64,000 nucleotides of DNA from Amphiduros pacificus. Lineage: Eukaryota > Annelida > Polychaeta > Phyllodocida > Hesionidae. The position numbers were made by a program, and so were the translations under genes. This document shows positions 38,590 to 50,022 of this stretch, in pieces; the first letter of the stretch is position 1; every line of letters starts with the position of its first letter. The stretch lies in contig OX439012.1 of assembly GCA_949316495.1 (NCBI GenBank), positions 5,277,559-5,341,558 on the forward strand, in the 5' to 3' direction. The notes below the pieces were generated by a model. That model was not told the origin of the DNA and did not search any database. It was given only the letters and a program-made list of their open reading frames with translations.

Positions 38590-40352
38590 CAAGACATGCA
38601 TGTCTTTTTTTAAGATGAAGTTAAGGATTCAAATCTCCCAGTTGAAACTCTGAACAATAAGTTCACAGATAAACTTATGGAGTCCATCAATAAACACATT
38701 CCTATTACGTCAGTTCTTTCACGTCAGTACAAATCTGTTTTTTCTACTGAAAACACGGAAAATATTCCTGACAAAGGTGATCCAAAAAAAGCCAATGGCC
38801 CAGATCAAATACCCACAATAGTCTTGAAAGAATGTTCACATGAAATAGCTCCAATCCTCCAAAAAATATATCAAGACTCACTCGACAAAGGAGAAGTCCC
38901 AAAAGCATGGCGCACAGCAAATATAGTTGCAGTCTTAAAAAAAGGAGATGAAAGTTGTGCCGCAAACTACAGGCCAGTTTCTTTGACATCTGTCCCCTGT
39001 AAGATTTTGGAGCATATAATTGTCAGACACATGATGAATCACTGCGAACTTTACAATATCCTGGTAAATTTTCAGCATGGATTCAGGACAGGCCACTCGT
39101 GTGAAACTCAGTTAATCACAACCTTACAGGATAAACTCAAGGCTAGAAATGATGGGCAAAATGTTGACGTGCTCATTCTCGACTTTAGTAAAGCCTTTGA
39201 CACAGTCTGCCAAGAACGGCTGAATCACAAGCTCGAGCATTACGGAATCTCAGGGCAGGTCGGTTCATGGATAAAAAATTGGCTTACAAACAGTGAACAG
39301 ATGGTAGTTATTGACGGTGATGAGTCTGATCCTGTCCTTTTTAAATCTGGAGTGCCTCAGGGTACAGTACTTGGACCATTACTATTTCTACTCTACATTA
39401 ATGACATTGGAGAGAAGCTAAAATATTCAAACATAAGGCTCTTTGCTGATGAGAGCCTCCTACACAGAATAGTTGAAAATGAAGATGATGCAGTAAAACT
39501 GCAAGAAGACCTAAATATACTGGAGGAATAGTCAAGTGAGTGGCAAATGGACTTCAATGCTCAGAAATGCTACACCCTGAGCAGTACGAAAAAAGCCAAG
39601 CTCTTGATACAAGAAAATATACATTAAATGGTCACAACTTGCAACATGTTGAACATCATCCCTACCTGAGAGTTGAGCTCCAAACAAATATGAAATGGGA
39701 TGAAAATATCAACAACATTGTCTGCAAAGCAAATCAAGTACTGGGATTTGTAAGAAGAAATTTCAATATGTGCCCAGGAAATATCAAAGAGGCTGCCTAC
39801 AATACACTTGTGTGCCCTCAGAATATGCATCAAGTGTGTGGGACCCTTACCTCAAAAAAGATATAGACCACATAGAATCAGTTCAAAGACGAGCTGCTAG
39901 ATTTGTGTCTGGCATCTGGAAGAGAGAAACAGGCACTGTAACAAAAATCCTGGAAGACCTAACATGGGATTCACTAGCAGGGAGATGAAGGACACAAAGG
40001 CTAGTTTTATTGTACAAGGCTATACATGGTGAAATAGCTTTGAAACTTCCAGAACATGTCAAAATGAAATCAGTTCCTACATGGAAATCACTATATCGAA
40101 ATTGCGACAAGCTGTGACCCTTATAAATACAGCTATTTTCCAAGGACAGTGACTGACTGGAATAATCTTCCCCCTCAATTAACTACATTGGAACCAGGTA
40201 GCTCGGCATCCTTCAGGAACTCCCTTACCAGAGCATAAAGGTTGGCAACAAGCAACTGGTGTGTACCAGCGGCACCCCTTAATGCAACCGTGCTCTCTTG
40301 GCGGGATGCCATTTGGTTTTGCCGAGTAAACTTATAGATGTAGATGTAGTCT
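38590..40352 (+). mobile_element. Decayed non-LTR retrotransposon (LINE) with reverse transcriptase
   Basis: A 284-codon frame (38677-39531) has the RT landmarks of LINEs in order: GPDQIP, NYRPVSLTS, QHGFRTGHS, LILDFSKAFDTV, SGVPQGTVLGPLLFLLYIND, and LFADE in place of the catalytic FADD. The C-terminal region continues in shifted frames (39540-39988: RRAARFVSG, LTWDSL). The copy ends at an ATAGATGTAGATGTAG tail near 40350, a short-repeat 3' end of the kind known in CR1/Jockey-type LINEs. It is 5'-truncated, lacks the endonuclease, and has lost the second catalytic Asp, so it is inactive. The clade is not settled. Confidence 0.88.
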
Positions 40353-41139
40353 CAAGTTGATCAATCCCGTACAGCTCCAACTGGGGCTATCCTAGGAGTA
40401 TCTACATGTATACATACCATCTACTTGATGCAAAGATTCCATGGTGCTCTGGTAATATCAAAGCATTAAAGCTTGTGACAACATACAACAAGTGATCATT
40501 CAAATACAACTTAATTGAAATGGTGTGGTACAGGAAATAATAGATTAAATTATCAAGATGTATCTTAAATACTTACTAAATTTGCTTCTTTGGCATCCAT
40601 GTTTTGCTACTTAAATATGTGTCAAATGAAACAAAATAAACTTGTGAACCATATGTTATATGTTGTACACTTCTCTGCCCCACAATTTAATAGCATGCAT
40701 ATCGATTATGCTGAATGCATGAATCTGCTGATTGATATATCTACATGACCTGAAATTATTTTGGGATAGTAAAGTGCTTAATATGTGTTTAAAGTAAAAT
40801 AACAATCCAAGAAAATGGGATGCTCAGACTTGGAGTAAGCCCATATTCTAAGATCAAGTCTCTCTCAGTGATAAACAATGATGATTGTATTCAATAAGCA
40901 TCTGATAAGTGAGGACCCATAGCGCAGTTACCGAATCATGACACCCCAGTTACTGAATTTTTAGACATACACTGATCATAGTTACCGAATCCCAAGACAA
41001 AACAACATGGCCCAAATCAGACATTTAAGCCATTGTCCTGCCTACCTGTTGCATGAGATATTATTATATTGCTTGTATCTCTAACAAGGAACACAGAACA
41101 GTGGCACAGTATGCAATATACCCCTCAAAACAAGCTGCT

Positions 41140-41223
41140 CCAGAATATATAATATTGTTTTTTTTCCAATTTCAACAATTTTTCACCTTTAAATTTATTT
41201 TTTTGCATTGGGATTTTTTGTAG

Positions 41224-41263
<40 letters not shown>

Positions 41264-41347
41264 CTACAAAAAATCCCAATGCAAAAAAATAAATTTAAAG
41301 GTGAAAAATTGTTGAAATTGGAAAAAAAACAATATTATATATTCTGG
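41140..41347. repeat. Perfect fold-back, 104-bp arms with AT centre
   Basis: The two halves are exact reverse complements about position 41243/41244. About 87 bp of complex sequence per arm meets in an AT-dinucleotide centre. No mismatch was found by reading both arms. Confidence 0.93.
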
Positions 41348-41354
41348 AATTAAA

Positions 41355-42475
41355 AATAATTATGAGAGCTGTTTCAATGGTGGTGTCCTTTATAGGGATT
41401 CATCTATAGGTCACTAGTATCTTCCAGAATTTTTCACTAATTGAGCAATTATCAGAAGTTTTTTTTTACATTATTTTTTCCATATGAGAGATGTTTCAAT
41501 GATGTTTTCCTTTATAGGGATTCATCTATAGGGTACATAGTACCTGCCCAAATTTTTCACTAATTAAGCAATTAGTATAAGGGGTTGAACAAAGGTCAAA
41601 CATGAAATATTTGAAAAATTAACCCATTTTTAACTGATTTTGGTGGGATATAATTTTCATATGAGGGATATTTCAATGGTGTTGTCCTTTATAGAAATTC
41701 AGTAATATGGTGTGTAATACCTTCATGGATTTTTCACTAATTGAGCAACTAACATAAGGGGTTGATTTAGGAGGTCAAATATAGATATATTACAAAATCA
41801 TCAAATTTTGACTGTTTTTAGCATGATTTTTTTTTCAATATGAGAGTCATTTCAATGTTGTCCTTTACAGGGAATCATATTTAGGGTACTTAGTACCTTC
41901 CTGATTTTTTCACTAATTGAGCAATCAATATAACGGGTTGAATTAGGAGGTAAAACTTTCAGAAAAATAAAATTAAATCCCAAAATTTTAATGTTTTTTT
42001 TACACCAGAAATATTCCATATGAGATATGTTTCAATTGTCTTGTCCTTTACAGGATATCATGTACACGGTATATAGTACCTACCTGAATTTTTCACTAAT
42101 TGAGCAATTAATATAATGGGTTCAATTAGGGGCTCAAAAACTAAAAAAAAACAAAAAAAAAACATTCTCATAGTTTTAATAGTTTCTTGCACATTTTTTT
42201 TTATTATGAGGGTCATTTCGATGTTGTTTTCCTTTACAGGGAACCATCTATAGGGTACCAAGTACCTCCCTGAATTTTTCACTAATTCAGCAATTTTTTA
42301 AGGGGTTGAATCAGGAGGTCAAACTTGTAAAAAAATGAAAAATTCTCATAATTTTAATGGTTTTTTGCACAAAGATTTGTTTATATGAGGGTCATTTCAA
42401 TGTTGTTTTCCTTTTCAGGGAACCATCTATAGGGCACCAAATACCTCCCCGAATCTTTCACTAATTGAAAGATTA
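41355..42475. repeat. Diverged tandem repeat, about 177-bp unit, seven copies
   Basis: Anchors resembling TTTTTCACTAATTGAGCAAT recur near 41432, 41553, 41730, 41906, 42086, 42273 and 42450. CCTTTAYAGGGA and CTATAGGGTAC precede each one. The first interval is shorter (about 120 bp). The copies are clearly older than the other arrays here. Confidence 0.82.
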
Positions 42476-42552
42476 CTAACTTACTTTTTGAAAATGATAT
42501 TTATATTTCTCCATCCCCCATATATCAAATGGCCTGGCCGTAATCTCACCAA

Positions 42553-42720
42553 ATGTCGTCTGCTGAAGATGTGTTTGATAATGAAAATCTAATCCAGAAA
42601 CCCCAAAAGGCATACTACTATTCTTTCAGGAAATGTGCACGGTTCGGAGCGCCACCATCCCAAACTCGTTACGCAAGAGCACTGAATGATAGCAGGTCTT
42701 CAACTGACGTACAAGATTGA
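42553..42720 (+). CDS. Possible small ORF, 55 residues, unidentified
   Basis: ATG to TGA encodes MSSAEDVFDNENLIQKPQKA then YYYSFRKCARFG and a Ser/Asp-rich end. The mixed composition and raised CpG content stand out from the surrounding AT-rich DNA. There is no homology I recognise and no clear splice context. It could be a small protein, one exon, or chance. Confidence 0.25.
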   Translation: MSSAEDVFDNENLIQKPQKAYYYSFRKCARFGAPPSQTRYARALNDSRSSTDVQD

Positions 42721-43804
<1,084 letters not shown>

Positions 43805-45025
43805 CACCTCAAACCCAGAAAAGCATGGACCAGAAGCAATTTGGCCATGGGAAGCAAAATTTGTATCAAAATAAGCCAAATACAGCATTTAAATTTTAGT
43901 TATCTAAAAATGAAAGTTCGGCACAAGGAAACAATTGCGTTACGCATAAATATCTGGTTCTCTCTAAAAGTTGACAAAATATTACATTTTAATATATCGT
44001 AATTGCATTTCTGGACCTTAAAGCACCATGTAAGGCATTGTCTTAAACATTCATTACCTCATAACATGTTTGGCACTTCAGAGAATTTGCGGTAATTTTC
44101 CACGAACTTTCATCGATCTTGGTGAAAACATCTTGCCCTCAAAACAGAACTTGTAATTGCTCTCCAAAGAAAACATTATTCATATTCGCACCCCCTTCCA
44201 AGTCTGGAACTTTCTTTCTATAGAACTTTAGGATTTTGATAAAAGCCTCAAAAGTTATTTACATATCTGTATACAAAACTCCATAACTACGGCAGGTATA
44301 CTGATGCAGATTTCTCTTTCACCAAAATCTTATGAATGTTTACATAAAGGATGAAAATATGCAGAAAATAATGAAAATGTGTTTTAAATGTATCATTTTT
44401 TATGAATGACATATTTATGTTATGCAAAATATGAAAAAAAGTGCAGAAAAATATACTTTGAACACGTTTACATCATTTAAACATAAAGAATTCTCATTAG
44501 AAATAATTTATAATCCTTATATCCTGTGTTAGATGGGAAATATGTCCAAACATTTGAAAAAAAGAAGAAAATATGAAGGCAGCAGTAAACCAGATTTTTA
44601 AACATTCTACTACAACTATAACAAGAAAGATTTACTTGAGAAAGGAATTAAAATGTGCTGTTTTACACACGCACGTAGTAGATTTATGTAGAAGAATGAT
44701 AAATAACCATTTTTCAAAGTGAAAATTCTGAAATCATTTATTTGAATATTCATGCATGTATTCTGATATTTTAAGATTTTGATCATTTAAATTTGGCGCA
44801 AATAATAGAAATATGATTCAGATGTTTTATCCATGGAATGAATGACAAAATTTACAATGAAACACATCAATATCACAATTGTGAATCACATTAAAATATA
44901 TAACTGTTTTAACGAAATGCATTAAATATGTGTGTTAACAGGATAATTTACACAATGAGCCAAATACAACAATTTCTTTTTTCGTTGAGATTTATTGCCG
45001 GAGTTTATATAAATTAGTCTAACAC
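43805..45025. other. AT-rich sequence, nothing recognised
   Basis: No coding or repeat signal is seen on either strand. Confidence 0.5.
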
Positions 45026-45028
45026 ATG

Positions 45029-45427
45029 CTCCCCGGGGGGGGGGGGGGGGGGGGGGTATTCTCATGATTTTAACCGGCGGGGGCTGGGATGGAACTGAAA
45101 ACCCCAGAGCCTGATTTAGGGAAATATTCTATTATTATTGGTACCCTGATTTAGGACTAGCTGAAATTTGGTACCCTGATTTAGGACTAGCTGAATTTTT
45201 GATACCCTCACTTAGGGATGATGCAGAAGGGAGAGGAGAGAGGAGATTTGGAAAAGGGGATTGTGATCCCTGTTTTAGGGAGAAATTTGAAAAACAGTAC
45301 CCTGTTTTAGGGAAAATGATAAAATATCTTAACCCGTCTTAGGGAAAATATCAGCGAAAAGGACCCTATTTAGCCCAGCTTCCCCGGTAACGCTGACTAT
45401 GAGAGTACCCCCCCCCCCCCCCGGGAA
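45029..45427. mobile_element. MITE-like element with poly-G/poly-C terminal inverted repeats
   Basis: The left end reads CCCCGGG plus a long G run, then TATTCTCAT. The right end is the inverse: ATGAGAGTA, a long C run, then CCGGGAAAT. The interior repeats phrases such as GGTACCCTGATTTAGG. There is no coding capacity. Homopolymer lengths may be assembly-dependent. Confidence 0.65.
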
Positions 45428-46399
45428 ATGCTCCAGGTTGGCCTCATTGCCAACTTACTTGGAGTCCGTTATTTAATCTTAACTGAGTTACAACCGCCTC
45501 TACATCAAGAAAGGGTGGACCGTCACAGCCTAAAAAATGTTGAAAATGGAAGGTAACGGTCATAAATCTGGAAAGCGTCAGTTTTGTAGCCTCCGTATTT
45601 CAGTTTATTTACAAACGTGTCTTTTCGTGCTTCGAAAATCGCTCAAATAAAAAACCAATGTAAAGATTTCATCTTTGTTTTCTGCATGAAGTTATTATCT
45701 TTTTAATATTTTAATATTATCTTTTTAATATTTGCAAAAACAATTCAATTCTAAATGTTCTGGCGTGCACATCGTTCAGATAGAACCCCAATATGAAGAT
45801 TTCATCTTTATCTTCGGTATAATATCATCATTTTAAAAATTTATTATTTTATTCTTACTTTTACGTGCTTTTTAATTTTTTTAAAAAGTTTTAGCCCAAA
45901 ATTGTCTCTTAAATCATTTGACTAACCGATTATGTCAACGGCCACTTAAAGTTCAGAGGTATACGGAGCCTGTCTTCATGAAGGACATTCCCAAAATGTT
46001 TGACTTAAATAAATCACTCTTATAATTGTGACAAGCTGTGATTTGAAAAATTATATCTCTAATTTTCCAAGTCAATCCTCGAGGTTCAAAATAAGCCAAG
46101 TCATGTCGGAACCAGAGCTGAAATGAGTAGCCATGCTGTAAAATTATTAATTATAAAAATATTGATTAAAAACTGGCTGAGAATAATCAAATAAGTCATC
46201 TCTCTATTTTGTATATCGTATGATATATTGATATATTTATGTAATTTAGAACTGTTGGGCCAAAATAAGCAATACATATTAATAATATCTTGTATAATGA
46301 ATTGACTATTAGACTTAGCATGGTTAGTACTGCAGCACTAGTGAAATCAATGGTGCATATATTATATCTTGATATAGGCCAACTTCCTTCTCTGGCCAA
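45428..46399. other. AT-rich sequence, nothing recognised
   Basis: No gene or repeat family is recognised. The 80-codon minus-strand frame at 46438-46196 overlaps the start of the 37-bp array and looks fortuitous. Confidence 0.5.
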
Positions 46400-47570
46400 C
46401 TTTCTTCTCTGGTTACAAGTCAAATTGTAACTATTCACTTGTCAAGTACATAAGTTGACACCAGTAACTATTCACTAACCAAATGCATAACTATTCACTA
46501 GTAAGGTACATACATTGACACCAGTAACTATTCGCTAGTCAATACATAAATTGACACCAGTAACTATTCACTTGTCAAGTACATAAGTTGACACCAGTAA
46601 CTATTCACTTGTCAAGTACATAAATTGAGACCAGTAACTATTCACTTGTCAAGTACATAAGTTGACACCAGTAACTATTCACTGGTCAAGTACATAAGTT
46701 GACACCAGTAACTATTCACTTGTTAAGTACATAAGTTGACACCAGTAACTATTCACTTGTCAAATACATAAGTTGACACCAGTAACTATTCACTTGTCAA
46801 GTACATAAGTTGACACCAATAACTATTCACTTGTCAAGTACATAAGTTGACACCAGTAACTATTCACTAACCAAATGCATACATTGACACCGGTAACTAT
46901 TCACTAGTCAATGCATACATTGACACCAGTAACTATTCGCTAGTCAATACATAAATTGACACCAGTAACTATTAACTTGTCAAGTACATAAGTTGACACC
47001 AATAACTATTCACTTGTCAAGTACATAAATTGAGACCAGTAACTATTCACTGGTCAAGTACATAAATTGAGACCAGTAACTATTCACTGGTCAAGTACAT
47101 AAATTGACACCAGCAACTATTCACTTGTCAAGTACATAAATTGACACCAGTAAACTATTCACTTGTCAAGCACATAAGTTGACACCAGTAACTATTCACT
47201 TGTCAAGTACATAAATTGACACCAGTAACTATTCGCTACTCAAGTACATAAATTGACACCAGTAACTATTCACTTGTCAAGTACATAAGTTGACACCAGT
47301 AACTATTCACTGGTCAAGTACATAAATTGACAGTGCCGTAGCTAGGGGGGTTTCCGGGTTGCCCGGAAACCCCCCCCCCCCCTTTAGGTTTCCACAATAA
47401 AATGTTCAGTTAGACTTATTTTAATAGTTTCAACACAATGATTTCAACTATTTCATATGGTTTTCAATTTTGGAAACCCCCCCCCTAACCCTATTCGCTA
47501 CTCAAGTACATAAATTGACACCTTTAATATTTCACTAGTATACAAATCGACACCAGTAACACGAGCTATT
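46400..47570. repeat. 37-bp minisatellite
   Basis: The unit is AACTATTCACTTGTCAAGTA plus CATAAGTTGACACCAGT. About 25 copies run from 46420 to 47335, with a few degenerate ones after an insertion at 47336-47490. Confidence 0.94.
47336..47490. mobile_element. Short C/G-rich-ended insertion in the 37-bp minisatellite
   Basis: It starts GTGCCGTAGCTAGGGGGG and ends with a GGAAAC, C-run, TAACC segment, which is roughly the inverse. Just inside the left end is a perfect hairpin, GGTTTCCGGG-TTG-CCCGGAAACC. It is probably a MITE of about 155 bp; the family is not named. Confidence 0.6.
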
Positions 47571-48093
47571 CATCACACCATATCCACCAAGCGGGTTGCT
47601 GAGCCATTAACAATGTTTTAGTGCTTGTTTGCCCAAAATTCTTAACTTCTGTGTGTGTCCAATCTCCCCTTTTCTAAAATGTGTGTCGTGCATAAAAATT
47701 AGAGCTGTACGCCTCTCCTTGTAATAACATAAATAATGAAGTTTCCCAATAAATGTTCTGAGTTCCGAGTTACATAAAAAAGAAATGAATGTGTTTGCAA
47801 TTAAAGTCACCTGCAAAAAAATCTTTCAAATAGAAATCTTTGGAAAGGCACCAAGTTCAAAATATGGGTTAATGGGAGGAACAGCAATTATTAATCAATA
47901 CACATACTGACGATATGGCTTAATATACGGAATAAACATCTCTGCACACTGATGGATCCCTGCATCAGCAGTAATGCACGATCCGTGAAGCAGCCCACCT
48001 GCGGCGGTTGTCGCAGACCGGCGTGTATGCTGCAGGGAGCGAGTGACGGCTGCAGCTGGTGAACACAGCCTTGGAACATGGCGGCCTGAACAC

Positions 48094-48204
48094 ATGAGTG
48101 GAACTATTTTCATTCTTGACGACCAGATTGTGCGATATGACGCCACGCAGGAACAAGATGCCAGTCATCTGAGCGAGCCGTGCACCACTGCTAATCGGAG
48201 GCTG
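48094..48204 (+). CDS. Candidate first coding exon of an unidentified plus-strand gene
   Basis: ATG at 48094 opens 37 codons (MSGTIFILDDQIVRYDATQE...) ending AGGCTG|gtgagc, a good donor, in phase 0. The local DNA (about 47985-48205) is much richer in CpG and GC than its surroundings, as at a promoter or first exon. The frame is also open upstream to about 47990, so the start could be earlier. A three-codon upstream ORF (ATG GCG GCC TGA) sits 12 nt before the ATG. No family is recognised. Later candidate exons in the same phase lie at 55837, 63058 and 63913. Confidence 0.4.
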
Positions 48205-50022
48205 GTGAGCTGAAAATTTGCCTTCTAATTTCTAGGGGGTGGGGTCTTTGAACTGTGTTTATCTTGCCAAATTTTGACAGATACTGTTATCTCAGTAAAC
48301 AGTAACAACCGTACAAAACATGTCATCAACGCATTTATAATATTTTCAGATTTTATATTTTATTTTCGACAAGGATATAAATATTAATTTGTGATGTTTT
48401 GTGGCTGAAATAATATAATCATCAATAATACATTTGTTCTTGGAATATGTATGTCTGTTATTCAACAAGCCCAGGGATCAGTTATTATTTTCCCACTCAG
48501 CTGTTGAGAAAGGGGCGTGTGCCTATCCAATGTGTTTGATATAAATCCAATGTGTTTGTCATAAATAGTGTGAGGGTTTTCCAATTTGTTTTTATGTTGC
48601 TATTATTATTATTATTATTATTATATTTTATTCTTTTATTATTCTTTTATTATTTTATTATTTTTATATATCTCTTTTTAATCGTTTCTGTTTCCTGTAA
48701 TGTTTCTATTATTTCATAAATTATTTGATCTTTTATCTTGAATGAACACAGAAATTAGACGTCTGTAGTCAACAGTGAACTTAATTGTTATGACAGATTT
48801 CTGACATGAATATTGCCTCAAACTCAAAGTAGAAGGTCAAAAACAGGGTTAGCCATGGAGGTCCATAATTGAACGGCTAAAGTAGCTCATGGTGTCACCA
48901 TGCCTGTTAACCACTCTAACTTTATTGATTCTCACACATTGATTTGGTGTTATCATGGACCTCTAATTCCTTTTTTATGTGCATGGCACACAATTTCTGT
49001 TTTATGATGCACGAAGGGATACATTTGAATGTTACTCTGTAGTAAAACATATTGAAATAAGCATTTAAATCAGGGCAGAAGATAAAGTTCATATATTCAG
49101 TCATTTACATTTTCCTTAAATTTTGCTTATGCATCTTATCAAAAATGTATCATTCTAAATTTACTAATAAAAGACAACTTTTTAAGCCAAATATCTCCTT
49201 TTATGGATCTTCAGAATAGTTTGTATGACATTTAACCTGCATTTCCACCTGTGTTCGATATAGTTTTAAATATTAGCATATATTTCCCATTTACTGCATA
49301 TAACTAAACTAATATAAATAGTAATTTCTCATATGCCAGCAGTAATTATATAAAAACTAAAAATAGAAATGCTTGTTTCATAACAAATTGACATGTGCAT
49401 GAAACTGCTACTCATTATGGTCCCAATGAACTTAATATTGACTCAGATTATTATTCGTGATGGTTAAATATTTACAGTAAAATCCAATAGAATATCCTCC
49501 AAATTAAATGATATGTACCTTCCATATTGCATTTGAAATATAATGGCTATTTTGCCATCAATTCTATGTTTGTTTTTCTGTTGCCTAAAATATAATGTCC
49601 TTAATTTGGATGTATTGCTCATAACTGCGCCAAAATAACTCAGTTATTGCAATTCTAGAATTCTGATTAACGCATTGCCAGTTATCTTTTATTACTGAAC
49701 TCCAATTTTGTCCAGGTCACATACATTTGCACCATTATAAATACTTAATCAAGCAGGATAGAGTTTTGAATTGATGCTCAGGGAAGATTTGTGAGGCAGA
49801 GAAGTTTATTTATTCATTCATTATATAATGCAATTCATTCATGCTGATAAAACACTTTTAGAGACATTAATTTGCTAAATTATTTCTACCACACCATGAC
49901 TATTTTAATGGGAAGAATTTAATTTCAAGATTGTTCAACTAGTTACATCTTAATTTACCAATTAATAGGTTCATAATATTCATGTATTTAGGTATTTATA
50001 AATGCGAAATTGTCATTCTATT
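48205..50022. other. AT-rich sequence, possible intron
   Basis: No exon or repeat is recognised apart from an ATT-rich simple stretch near 48600-48665. Confidence 0.4.

Larger units (their letters stand above)
37501..40991 (+). mobile_element. Candidate DNA element bounded by inverted GATTCGGTAACTG clusters
   Basis: The left end carries five to six forward copies of the 13-mer. The right end carries three inverse copies, the outermost ending at 40991. Inside are a short spliced frame with a CYHC motif, pieces of a further frame near 38306-38494, and a LINE fragment. I cannot assign a transposase family and see no target duplication. Alternatives are a decayed host gene with a motif-rich promoter, or chance bracketing. 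Confidence 0.4.

Noticed and set aside
47895-48168. Three overlapping minus-strand frames in the GC-rich patch
   Set aside because: They are the antisense of the candidate plus-strand exon; GC-rich DNA simply has fewer stops. No splice signals support them.
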